DNA of 64,000 bases from Micromonospora fulviviridis (lineage in GTDB: Bacteria > Actinomycetota > Actinomycetes > Mycobacteriales > Micromonosporaceae): the NCBI RefSeq assembly GCF_014648395.1, contig NZ_BMRA01000009.1, forward strand, positions 149,744 to 213,743, written 5' to 3'. A program made the position numbers and the translations under genes. The notes beneath the pieces are model-generated. The model worked only from the letters and a program-made list of their open reading frames with translations, made no database searches and had not been told where the DNA came from. Shown here one piece after another: positions 1 through 8,311 of the stretch. Each line of letters opens with the position of its first letter. The first letter of the stretch is position 1.

Positions 1-5
1 AGCCG

Positions 6-3000
6 TCAGGCGGTGTACGGCAGGGTGAGCTTCGAGCGGTTGCCGGTGCCCAGGCTGGTGGCGCCGCCGCCGATGGCGTTCCACACCTCCACCTTCACCG
101 TCCCGCCCGCCAGGTTCCCGAGCGTGCCCACGCCCGAGTAGAGGCCGCGGGCCTCGGTGTAGTGCTCCCATCCGGTGACCGGGTCGGTGGCGAAGTACTG
201 GTACGTCTCCACGCGGTCGAAGGCGCCGTCGCCGGTCAGGTCGTAGGAGACCCGGACCTGGGTGCCGTTCCCCACGGTCGTGCCGGCGTCGAGGAACAGG
301 TCGAAGCGGGTCGGCCCGCCGGCGTAGGCCGCGGTGACCCCGGTGGCCGTGTAGACCAGCGGGTTGTGCGGGCTGCCGACCCAGCTGCCGTTGGCCGCGG
401 GCACCGTGGTGCTGGCCGCGGCGCCCGCCGCGCCGGTCAGCGTCTGACCGGTCAGGTACAGGTCCGCGGCGAAGCCGGTCGGCGGACCGCTCGGCGACGT
501 GGTCGGGCCGGTCCCGGTGTACGGGAGCACGAGCTGGGACGAGTTGCCGACGCCCAGCGTGGTGGCCCCGCTGCCGATCGCGTTCCAGACCTCGACCTTG
601 ACGGTGCCGTCGACGAGGTCGCCGAGCGTTCCGGTGGCCGACTTCAGGCCCTGGGTCTGCCGGTAGTGCTCGACCCCGGTCACCGGGTCGGTGGCGTAGT
701 AGGAGTAGGTCTCCACCCGGTCGACGGTGCCGTCGCCGGTCAGGTCGTACGAGACCCGGGCCTGCACGCCGTTGCCGACCGCGGTGCCCGCGTCCACGGC
801 CAGGTCGAACACGGTCGACCCGCCGTTGTACGCGCCGGTCAGCCCGGTGGCGGTGAACACCTGCGGGTTGGCCGGGGTGCCGTCGTGGTTGCCGTTCGCG
901 GCGGCCACCGACACCGTGCCGGCCGCGCCGGCCGTGCCGCCGAGCGCGCCACCCGTGAGCAGGTACTGGGTCGGGCTGAGCGACGGGGGCGGAGTGGTCG
1001 GGCTCGGGCTGGTCGGCGACGGGCTGGGACTGGTCGGCGTGGGCGAGGGCGAGTCCGTCGGGGTCGGCGGCGGGCCGGTGGGGACGACGACGCCGCCGGT
1101 GGCGTTGCCGCCGCTCCAGGTGAGCGCACCCGAGGTGGCCGTCCTGCCCGCCGGGACGGCCAGCGTCGTGCCGTCGGAGAAGGTCACCGTCAACGGCTGG
1201 GCGGTGATGTTCGACGCCACGTACGTGCGGGCCGTGCCCTTCTTGAAGACCTTGGCCAGCGGGTGGTTCGCGGTGACCGTCGGGTCCACGTTGCCCAGTG
1301 CGGCCAGGTTGCGGATCCAGTGGAAGGTGTGCGCCTTGCTCTCCCCCTCCTCGCTGGCGAACGTGCTGTTGGCGCGGAAGTTCTGCAGCGCCTGGTCGCC
1401 GTCGCCGAGGGCCAGGAACTCCCAGAGGATGTCCTGCCACACCGTCGGCGGGCCGCCCTTGTTGGTGACCAGCTCGTTGTAGTTGGCCTTCACGTAGGCG
1501 GGGTCGTCGCCGAGGTAGAGGTGGCCGCCGGTGATCGGCAGCATGTTGATGCCCTGGATCATCTCGGGCGCGGCGGAGAACCAGGTGGAGTACGCCCCGC
1601 CGTCGCCCCACACCATGCCGACGGTCCTGTGGCCGAAGGCGGCCGGGAAGTTCTCGTCCCGCACGTCGAACCAGTACTCGGCGATCGCCGCGGCCTGGGT
1701 GGTCCAGATGAAGACCCCGGCGTCGCGGACGGCGGTGTCACCGGTCGCCTGTCCCCACTGGATCAGGGCGTTGGCGAAGTTCATCCCCTCGGAGGAGGAC
1801 TCCTGGTTGTTGCCGGCGAAGAAGGGGGCGAGGCCGGAGGCCCAGTCGTGGCCGGCGTAGATGTCGAAGTCGCGCAGGTAGGGGAAGCGGCTGTCGGCGC
1901 GGTCGTAGTTGTTGGCGTCGCGGATGAGCAGGTCCACCATGCCGCCGTATCGGGTGTCGTCGGCCCAGGCCGGGTCGAACTTGGCGACGGTGGCGGCGGC
2001 GGCGACGAAGTAGCCGTAGTGGAAGTGGTGGTCGTTGAGGTCCTCGTCGGAGCCGTACGAGGCGGGGTAGCCGATGAGCGTGCCCCAGTTCCGGTCGTAG
2101 TGGAACAACTGGCCGGTCTCGCCGGAGCCGGCGGTGAGCCAGTTGGTCAGCCGGGCCTTCATGGCGGCGACCGCCGCGTCGCGGACCGTGGTGAGGCCGA
2201 GCTGGTCGGCGATCTCGGCGATCCGGGCGGCCCGCCCGAGGCCCTTGCCGGCCCAGTAGGTGTCCTTGCCGCTGATTCCCTCCGGGTTGGCCAGCTCGGC
2301 GTTGAGGTAGTTGGTGACCGTGCCCAGGTCCGCCCCGGACGAGTCGCCGACCGCCGGCACCTCCGGCAGCACCCCCGTGAACCGCATGCCGGTGGTGAAG
2401 GACGAGACGCCGGTGAGGACCCGCATCGCGCCGCGCGGCGAGACGTAGCTCGGGGTGATCGGGGTGGCGCCGGTCAGGCTGCGCCACTGGTGCGGGTAGA
2501 GCGCCACGACGGTCTTCGTCTCGGTGCCCTCGCGCGGGGTGGTGGTGACGGCGTACGTGGTGCGTACCGCGCCGGTCGCCGGGTCGTAGGCGTAGCTCAT
2601 CCGGGTGCCGGTGACGTGCGCGTGGGCGTACCGGCCGTACTCGGTGGCGAGCGCGGCCCGGTCGGCGCCGCCGGGCAGCACGGCCACCGAGAAGTAGCCC
2701 TTGCCGGCCAGGGTGGAGCTGATGCCGGCGCCGCTGACGCTCCAGGTCGCGCCGGTCGGCGCGTACGCGACGTAGTCGTGGCCGTTGACCGTGAAGCCGA
2801 TGGTCGAGCCGGAGTTGGTCCACACGGTGGGCGCGGCCGCGGCGGTGAGCTGCGCGGCGCCGCCGCTGACCGTGTAGTAGCTGAACGGCAGGCCGTGCCC
2901 GATGGTGGCGCGCATGGTCCGCGCCCCGTCGCTCCAGTCGGCGGTGACCGTCCAGTCCGTCCAGTCGGCGGCCTTGACCACCGGCGCGGCGAGCCCGGCC

Positions 3001-3488
3001 ACGCCGACCCGGACGTCCTCGGTGTACGGGAAGTGGTACTCGCCGACCCCGGTGGCGCTGCCGCTGATCGCCGGCGTGGTGGTGTACGACAGCCCGAGCC
3101 CGTTGTTCTCGGCGTGGTACGCCAGCGGGTGGGCCTGCATGTTCTCGCTGGTGGCGCAGTTGTTGCGCTTCCAGATCAGCGACGACCACCAGTCGTTGGT
3201 CGGGATCGCGCCCTTCGGGGCGTCGGCGGTCGTGAAGAGCCGCGGGTTGGTGCTGATGTCGCCGCAGCCCCTGGGCAGGACGGCGCCGGGCGGCAGCGTC
3301 TCGGTGTAGCTGCCCGCGCCGATTGTGCCGGCGGTGGCGGTGCCGCCGCCGGCCACCACGACGCCGAGCACGCCGGCCGCGAGGACGGACGCGGTGGCGA
3401 GGGCGAGGGCGCGCCGGACGCCGGGGCGCCGGACGGGGCTCGCCAGTGGAGGATCGCCGGGCGAGAAGTCCCGGAGGGGGAGTGTCAT
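6..3488 (-). CDS. Secreted GH81 endo-beta-1,3-glucanase with two C-terminal repeat modules
   Basis: This is a 1160-residue secreted enzyme that should cleave beta-1,3-glucans (laminarin, curdlan, fungal walls) outside the cell. A signal peptide with a long basic N-region ends near residue 53. The GH81 catalytic part (about 60-790) shows the family blocks DWWSSL and AHPLAYHA and the glutamate-rich active-site block ESSSEGMNFA with E563 and E567. A Pro/Thr/Ser linker (about 803-835) leads to two copies of a roughly 150-residue module (about 838-985 and 1003-1160), each with the core VSYDLTGDG and VEVWNAIG; these probably bind glucan. The ATG follows AAGGG. The two modules are inferred to be carbohydrate-binding from their position; I do not recognise their family with certainty. 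Confidence 0.9.
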   Translation of the reverse strand: MTLPLRDFSPGDPPLASPVRRPGVRRALALATASVLAAGVLGVVVAGGGTATAGTIGAGSYTETLPPGAVLPRGCGDISTNPRLFTTADAPKGAIPTNDWWSSLIWKRNNCATSENMQAHPLAYHAENNGLGLSYTTTPAISGSATGVGEYHFPYTEDVRVGVAGLAAPVVKAADWTDWTVTADWSDGARTMRATIGHGLPFSYYTVSGGAAQLTAAAAPTVWTNSGSTIGFTVNGHDYVAYAPTGATWSVSGAGISSTLAGKGYFSVAVLPGGADRAALATEYGRYAHAHVTGTRMSYAYDPATGAVRTTYAVTTTPREGTETKTVVALYPHQWRSLTGATPITPSYVSPRGAMRVLTGVSSFTTGMRFTGVLPEVPAVGDSSGADLGTVTNYLNAELANPEGISGKDTYWAGKGLGRAARIAEIADQLGLTTVRDAAVAAMKARLTNWLTAGSGETGQLFHYDRNWGTLIGYPASYGSDEDLNDHHFHYGYFVAAAATVAKFDPAWADDTRYGGMVDLLIRDANNYDRADSRFPYLRDFDIYAGHDWASGLAPFFAGNNQESSSEGMNFANALIQWGQATGDTAVRDAGVFIWTTQAAAIAEYWFDVRDENFPAAFGHRTVGMVWGDGGAYSTWFSAAPEMIQGINMLPITGGHLYLGDDPAYVKANYNELVTNKGGPPTVWQDILWEFLALGDGDQALQNFRANSTFASEEGESKAHTFHWIRNLAALGNVDPTVTANHPLAKVFKKGTARTYVASNITAQPLTVTFSDGTTLAVPAGRTATSGALTWSGGNATGGVVVPTGPPPTPTDSPSPTPTSPSPSPTSPSPTTPPPSLSPTQYLLTGGALGGTAGAAGTVSVAAANGNHDGTPANPQVFTATGLTGAYNGGSTVFDLAVDAGTAVGNGVQARVSYDLTGDGTVDRVETYSYYATDPVTGVEHYRQTQGLKSATGTLGDLVDGTVKVEVWNAIGSGATTLGVGNSSQLVLPYTGTGPTTSPSGPPTGFAADLYLTGQTLTGAAGAAASTTVPAANGSWVGSPHNPLVYTATGVTAAYAGGPTRFDLFLDAGTTVGNGTQVRVSYDLTGDGAFDRVETYQYFATDPVTGWEHYTEARGLYSGVGTLGNLAGGTVKVEVWNAIGGGATSLGTGNRSKLTLPYTA

Positions 3489-3542
3489 GGGGTTCCCTTC
3501 ACCATGGGGAATGGAGGTGCGGGGTGTGGCCCGGCCGGGTGT

Positions 3543-3554
3543 GAGAGCGCTCTC
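3543..3554. promoter_or_regulatory. LacI-type operator copy 1 (GAGAGCGCTCTC)
   Basis: This perfect 12-bp palindrome with a central CG resembles the operators of actinobacterial LacI-family sugar repressors such as CebR/CelR, whose core is GAGCGCTC. It lies just downstream of the predicted -10 of the glucanase promoter, where a bound repressor would block transcription. Confidence 0.7.
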
Positions 3555-3564
3555 TTGAGGAGCG

Positions 3565-3593
3565 AGGTTAGGTTCCGGTTACGCGCCCGTCAA
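3565..3593 (-). promoter_or_regulatory. Predicted promoter of the GH81 gene
   Basis: On the minus strand a TTGACG -35 element and a TAACCT -10 element are separated by exactly 17 bases. The pair is bracketed by two identical palindromes, which supports it as the regulated promoter of the glucanase gene. A second TTGACA lies a little further upstream with a less favourable spacing. Confidence 0.55.
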
Positions 3594-3608
3594 TGTTTCA
3601 TGTCAAAA

Positions 3609-3620
3609 GAGAGCGCTCTC
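3609..3620. promoter_or_regulatory. LacI-type operator copy 2 (GAGAGCGCTCTC)
   Basis: This is an exact second copy of the 12-bp palindrome, extended by one matching base pair on each side. Its centre is 66 bp from the centre of copy 1, and it lies just upstream of the -35 element of the glucanase promoter. Two copies on either side of one promoter suggest cooperative or looping repression. Confidence 0.7.
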
Positions 3621-3750
3621 TCGACCCGTCCGGTCGACCCCGGCGTGGCGCCCGGAAGCCGCCTGACCAGCACGATCAGGTTTTCCGGAGGCCGCTGCGG
3701 GTAGTCGCCGCCCGCCGACCGGGACCGAGTGACGGGGGTGGCCGCCGACC

Positions 3751-5535
3751 ATGTGCGGCATCAGTGGTGAGGCCCGCTTCGACGGGTCGCGGCCGGACAC
3801 CACCGCCGTCGAGCGGATGACCGGGGCGATGCGCGCGCGCGGCCCGGACGGCGAGGGGCTGCGACCCGCGGGCTGGGTGACGCTGGGGCACCGTCGGCTG
3901 ACCGTGATCGACCTGTCGGAGGCGGCGGCGCAGCCGATGACCCGCGAGGACCTCGGGCTGACGCTGGTCTTCAACGGCTGCGTCTACAACTACCCGGAGC
4001 TGCGCGAGGAACTGATCGCCGCCGGCCACACCTTCCGCTCCACCGGGGACACCGAGGTGGTCCTCGTGGCGTACGCCCAGTGGGGTGAGCGCTTCGTCGA
4101 GCACCTGGTCGGGATGTTCGCGGTGGGTCTGGTCGACCACCGGCGCGACCGTCTCGTGCTGGCCCGCGACCGGCTCGGCATCAAGCCCCTCTACCTGGCC
4201 GAGTCGCCCGGCCGGCTGCGGTTCGCCTCCACGCTGCCCGCGCTGCTGCGGGCCGGCGAGGTGGACACCGACATCGACCCGGTGGCCCTGCACCACTACC
4301 TGTCCTGGCACTCGATCGTGCCGGCGCCGCGCACCGTCCTGCGCGGGGTGCGCAAGCTGCCACCGGCAACCCTGCGGATCGTCGAGGCCGACGGCCGGTC
4401 CCGCGAGCGCGTCTACTGGCAGCCCGACTACGTCCGCGACCCGGCGCACGCCGGCCGGACCGCCGAGGACTGGACGGCGGCCGTCGGGGACGCGCTGCGG
4501 ACCGCCGTGCGGCGGCGCCTGGTGGCCGACGTGCCCGTCGGCGTGCTGCTCTCCGGCGGCCTCGACTCCAGCATGATCGTGGCCCTGCTCGCCGAGGCCG
4601 GCCAGCACCACCTGCAGACCTTCAGCATCGGCTTCAGCGGCCGCGACGGCGAGGCGGGCGACGAGTTCCACTACTCGGATCTGGTGGCGGCCGCCTTCGA
4701 CACCGACCACCACCGGATCCGGCTCGGCGACGAGGACCTCGTCCCGGCGGTCCGCCGCGCCGTGACGGCGATGACCGAACCGATGGGCAGCCACGACGTC
4801 GTCGCGTTCCACCTGCTCTCCGAGCAGGTCGCCCGGCACGTCAAGGTGGCTCAGTCCGGCCAGGGCGCGGACGAGGTCTTCGCCGGCTACGGCTACCACC
4901 AGCCCCTCGCGGGCGTGCCCCGCGACGCGGTGGCCGACGCCTTCGCCGAGGCCTTCTTCGACCGTACGCACGCCGAGCTGGCCGGGGTGGTCGGCCCGGC
5001 ACACGCCTGCCCGCGGGACGCCAGCCGGGAGGTGCTGGCGGCGCACCTGGCCGCCCCCGGTGCCGAGACGGCGCTGGACGCCGTGCTGCGCCTGGACACC
5101 CACCTGATGCTGCCCGACGACCCGGTCAAGCGGGTCGACAGCATGAGCATGGCCTGGGGGCTGGAGGTGCGTACGCCCTTCCTCGACCAGGACCTCGTCA
5201 CGCTGGCCGCCGCCTGCCCGCCCGAGCACAAGACGGCCCGGGACGGCAAGGGTGTGCTCAAGGAGGTGGCCCGGTCGGTGCTGCCGGCCGAGGTGATCGA
5301 CCGGCCCAAGGGCTACTTTCCGGTCCCGGCGCTGCGCAACGTCGACGGCCCGGTCCGCGACCTGGTCGCCGAGGCCCTCGCCGCGCCGGCCGCCCGGCGG
5401 CGGGGGCTGTTCCGGCCGGCGTACGTGGCGGAGCTGCTCGCCGAGCCGGACCGCGCGCAGGCCGCCGCCGGCAGCAACAAGCTCTGGCAGCTCGGGATGC
5501 TGGAGCTGTGGTTGCAGGCGCACGGCATCGACTGA
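3751..5535 (+). CDS. asnO: N-acetylglutaminylglutamine amidotransferase (AsnB-like)
   Basis: This 594-residue class-II glutamine amidotransferase has the catalytic Cys2 right after the start (MCGISGE), a glutaminase domain to about 215, and an asparagine-synthetase-type ATP pyrophosphatase domain with the PP-loop SGGLDSS near 268-274. Blocks such as FNGCVYNYPELREEL, HYLSWHSIVPAPRTVLRGV and RPKGYFPVPAL fit the branch that amidates N-acetylglutaminylglutamine to the osmolyte NAGGN, rather than ordinary asparagine synthetase. The usual partner genes (NAGGN synthetase and an M42 peptidase) are not next to it. The gene is divergent from the glucanase gene. The amidotransferase assignment is secure; the NAGGN substrate is family-based inference. 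Confidence 0.8.
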   Translation: MCGISGEARFDGSRPDTTAVERMTGAMRARGPDGEGLRPAGWVTLGHRRLTVIDLSEAAAQPMTREDLGLTLVFNGCVYNYPELREELIAAGHTFRSTGDTEVVLVAYAQWGERFVEHLVGMFAVGLVDHRRDRLVLARDRLGIKPLYLAESPGRLRFASTLPALLRAGEVDTDIDPVALHHYLSWHSIVPAPRTVLRGVRKLPPATLRIVEADGRSRERVYWQPDYVRDPAHAGRTAEDWTAAVGDALRTAVRRRLVADVPVGVLLSGGLDSSMIVALLAEAGQHHLQTFSIGFSGRDGEAGDEFHYSDLVAAAFDTDHHRIRLGDEDLVPAVRRAVTAMTEPMGSHDVVAFHLLSEQVARHVKVAQSGQGADEVFAGYGYHQPLAGVPRDAVADAFAEAFFDRTHAELAGVVGPAHACPRDASREVLAAHLAAPGAETALDAVLRLDTHLMLPDDPVKRVDSMSMAWGLEVRTPFLDQDLVTLAAACPPEHKTARDGKGVLKEVARSVLPAEVIDRPKGYFPVPALRNVDGPVRDLVAEALAAPAARRRGLFRPAYVAELLAEPDRAQAAAGSNKLWQLGMLELWLQAHGID

Positions 5536-5590
5536 CCGGCCGGACCGGCGGCCCGGGTGTCGCCGCCCGCCGCGCGGGTAAGGGGCGGGG

Positions 5591-5866
5591 ATGAAGTTCC
5601 TCATCGCCGCCGCCGACACCGGCAGCTTCGGGTTCAGCCTGGTGGGCGACGACGGCCAGGTCATCGCCACCGGCCGGCAGTACGCCGACAAGGCCACCGC
5701 CCTCGCCGTCGTCGCGGACCTGATGCGCGAGGTCGGCAGCGCCGCGATCGAGGACCGGACCGAGCCGGGCGAGCCGACCGAGCCGGCCGCGGCGCCGCCC
5801 AGCCGGACCGTCGACGGCGAACCCGACCTGGCCCGGATCGGGCGGTCGGGCATCCCGCCCGTCTGA
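5591..5866 (+). CDS. DUF1508 (YegP-like) small protein
   Basis: This 91-residue protein has one repeat of the YegP type at its N-terminus (GFSLVGDDGQVIATG, then a YADKATAL helix), followed by an acidic, proline-rich tail that looks disordered. The ATG is preceded by GGGGCGGGG. It lies 55 bp after the amidotransferase gene and may be co-transcribed with it. The function of DUF1508 proteins is unknown. Confidence 0.65.
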   Translation: MKFLIAAADTGSFGFSLVGDDGQVIATGRQYADKATALAVVADLMREVGSAAIEDRTEPGEPTEPAAAPPSRTVDGEPDLARIGRSGIPPV

Positions 5867-5876
5867 CCGTCCCGGC

Positions 5877-6986
5877 TCAGCCGTCGAGGGTACGGGCGGC
5901 GAGCTCGTCCAGGACCGCCCGGACGTTTCCGCCGGTGTCAGCCAGGATCCGCCGCTGCCGGGTCGCCCCGCTGCCGTCGCGGCGCAGCCGGTCGAGCTGG
6001 TGGTGCACCACCTCCAGGTCGCCGTGGTGGGCCAGCGCCGGGGTCACGGTGGCGACCAGGTCGTCGATCAGCTCCCAGGCCGGCCGGGACCCGCCCGCGC
6101 GCAGGTCGACCAGGTGCCCGTCCAACCCGTCGTGCGCGGCCCGCCAGTGCGCGGCGGCCACCAGGCAGTTCCGGATCCGCGGCGCGGCCCGGCCGGCCCG
6201 CACGTCGTCGATCGTCGTGGCGACCAGGGCCCGCAGCAGGGCGGCCACCAGCACGGTGTCGTCGACCGTCGGGCAGACGTCGCCCACCCGGATCTCCACC
6301 GTCGGGTAGGCGACGGACGGGCGGGCGTACCAGTAGACCATCTGGGCGTCCAGCATGATGCCGGCGTCGACGAGGTCCCGGACCGTACGGTCGTAGTCGG
6401 CCGCGGAGTCGAAGTGCGGGGTCGGCCCGACGCTGGGCCAGCGGTCGAACTGGATGGCGCGCCAGCTCGCGTGCCCGGTGTCCCGCCCGTCGTGCAGCGG
6501 CGAGTTGGTGGTGAGCGCCTGCACCAGCGGCAGCCAGGGCCGCAGGTGGTTGCAGACCTGCACGGCGAGTTCCCGGTCGGACACCCCGACGTGGACGTGA
6601 CAGCCGCAGACCGCCGGGTCGTGCGCCACCGGCCCGAACCGGTGCGACATGGCCCGGTAGCGGTCCTTGTCCGGCACCGACCGGTGCGGCTCGCACACCG
6701 GCGTCGCCGCCACCGCCACCAGCCGCGCTCCTGCCGCCTCGGCCGCCTCGGCCGCCGTCCGGCGGAGCGCCACCAGGTGCTCCCTCAGCTCGGCCAGGTC
6801 GGTGCAGATCGGCGTCACCATCTCGACCATGCTGTGCCGGAACTCCTGCCGGCTCTGCTCCCGGCTCGGCCCGGCGAGCGCGGTGAGCACCTGGTCGGCC
6901 ACCGGCAGGCTCTGCCCGGTCACCGGATCCAGGAGCAGGTACTCCTCCTCCACACCGAGCGTGCGGACCGCCGGGACGGGCGCCAC
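5877..6986 (-). CDS. Carboxylate-amine ligase, YbdK / glutamate-cysteine ligase family 2
   Basis: The 369-residue protein is a GCS2-type ATP-dependent ligase joining a carboxylate to an amine. Family marks include GVEEEYLLLDP at the start, the metal-site block CGCHVHVGV, and TNSPLHDGRDTGHASWR. Its length is typical for YbdK. It starts at a GTG preceded by GGAGGTGAGCCC. It is convergent with the DUF1508 gene. Some relatives make gamma-glutamyl compounds; the real substrate cannot be read from the sequence. Confidence 0.85.
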   Translation of the reverse strand: MAPVPAVRTLGVEEEYLLLDPVTGQSLPVADQVLTALAGPSREQSRQEFRHSMVEMVTPICTDLAELREHLVALRRTAAEAAEAAGARLVAVAATPVCEPHRSVPDKDRYRAMSHRFGPVAHDPAVCGCHVHVGVSDRELAVQVCNHLRPWLPLVQALTTNSPLHDGRDTGHASWRAIQFDRWPSVGPTPHFDSAADYDRTVRDLVDAGIMLDAQMVYWYARPSVAYPTVEIRVGDVCPTVDDTVLVAALLRALVATTIDDVRAGRAAPRIRNCLVAAAHWRAAHDGLDGHLVDLRAGGSRPAWELIDDLVATVTPALAHHGDLEVVHHQLDRLRRDGSGATRQRRILADTGGNVRAVLDELAARTLDG

Positions 6987-7171
6987 GGGCTCACCTCCGG
7001 ATGCGGCGGGCGCGCGGCGCGGCGGCGGTCGGACACGTGCCGGCGTGCCGCGCGGGCGGGGTCGGCGACGGTCGCACCGCGGGGCGCGCCGGCCGCCTCA
7101 CCTCGACGGTACGGCGCGCCCCGGCGTGCCGGTGGACGTTTCCCCTGGCACCGCCAGCTCGAGCGGCCCGG

Positions 7172-7495
7172 TCAGGCCGCGGTGACGGCGAGAGTCTCCG
7201 ACCGGGCGGCCGGCAGCAGGTCGGTGGACCAGCCGGTCAGCGGGTCGCCGCGGCCCGGCTCCCCGGCAGTGGCGTCGGCCGGCGGCGCGGGACGCGGAGC
7301 GCGGGCGGCGCGCAGCCCCTCCTGGGCGTTGTTCCAGGCGGCGCAGGGCCAGGCGGCGCCGACGCAGCTCGGGCTGACGCAGACGCGGTCCTCGTCGGGC
7401 TGGTGGGCGTCGGCCACCGCGGCGGACAGGCCCCACAACAGCGGATCGGTCACCTCGGCCGGACGGTCGGCGCGGTCTGTGCTGGCTTCGGACAT
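7172..7495 (-). CDS. Small hypothetical protein with a Cys-rich centre
   Basis: This 107-residue protein is not recognised. The central block CVSPSCVGAAWPCAAWNN has three cysteines and several tryptophans and could bind a metal or form disulfides. There is no signal peptide. I chose the ATG at 7495 because a strong GGGGGGAC stands eight bases before it; the longer reading frame would include this ribosome binding site in its coding part. The gene is divergent from the YciO-type gene. Confidence 0.55.
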   Translation of the reverse strand: MSEASTDRADRPAEVTDPLLWGLSAAVADAHQPDEDRVCVSPSCVGAAWPCAAWNNAQEGLRAARAPRPAPPADATAGEPGRGDPLTGWSTDLLPAARSETLAVTAA

Positions 7496-7614
7496 GAACA
7501 GGTCCCCCCTCATTCGAGCCGCCCCTCTGTTTCCAGAACGCCCGTACGTCAAACCTGGTCACGCCGGATCTTCTCCACTCGCCTCCGGCCGTCCGGCGGA
7601 ATAGGCTCATCGAC

Positions 7615-8235
7615 GTGGCGAGGTACTACGACCTGCACCCGGACAATCCCCAGCCCCGGGTGCTCCGGCAGATCGTGGACCTGCTCCGCGCCGACGGCGT
7701 GATCGCCTACCCGACGGACTCCTGCTACGCCCTCGGCTGCCAGCTGGGCAACCGGGCCGGTGTAGAGCGGATCCGGGAGATCCGGCGCCTCGACGCGCGG
7801 CACCCGTTCACCCTGGTGTGCGCCGACTTCGCCCAGCTCGGCCAGTTCGTCAAGCTCAGCAACGCCGTCTTCCGCCAGGTCAAGGCCGCCATCCCGGGCA
7901 GCTGGACGTTCATCCTGCCGGCCACCGCCGAGGTGCCCCGGCGCCTCCAGGACCCGCGGCGGCGGGTCGTCGGGGTCCGCGTACCGAAGCACACGGTGAC
8001 CCAGGCGCTGCTGGCCGAACTCGGCGAGCCGCTGCTCTCCAGCACCCTGCTGCTTCCCGGCGACGAGGAGCCGCTGACCCAGGGCTGGGAGATCAAGGAA
8101 CGGCTCGACCACCTGGTCGACGCCGTGGTCGACGCGGGGGACTGCGGCCTGGAGCCGACCACCGTGGTCGACCTGTCCGGGCCGGAACCGGAGATCCTGC
8201 GCCGCGGCGCCGCCGACCCGTCCCGCTTCGAGTAG
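7615..8235 (+). CDS. Sua5/YciO/YrdC family protein (threonylcarbamoyl-AMP synthase-like)
   Basis: This 206-residue protein matches the YciO branch of the YrdC fold, which binds double-stranded RNA/tRNA and ATP; relatives make threonylcarbamoyl-AMP for the t6A modification of tRNA. Seen here are the family blocks AYPTDSCYALGC, FTLVCADF and GSWTFILPAT, and a length equal to E. coli YciO. The true t6A enzyme is often a separate gene, so the exact role here is not settled. It starts at a GTG. Confidence 0.85.
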   Translation: MARYYDLHPDNPQPRVLRQIVDLLRADGVIAYPTDSCYALGCQLGNRAGVERIREIRRLDARHPFTLVCADFAQLGQFVKLSNAVFRQVKAAIPGSWTFILPATAEVPRRLQDPRRRVVGVRVPKHTVTQALLAELGEPLLSSTLLLPGDEEPLTQGWEIKERLDHLVDAVVDAGDCGLEPTTVVDLSGPEPEILRRGAADPSRFE

Positions 8236-8311
8236 CGATCGCCCGTTCCAGCCCGCCGCGCCGCGGCGGTGCGGCACCGTGGGAGCCGGCGGACGGCGAC
8301 GGGGGTACGGC

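Noticed and set aside
162..3704. A long open frame (1180 codons) on the plus strand across the glucanase gene
   Set aside because: It is the antisense shadow of a gene with clear GH81 motifs and has no family motif of its own.
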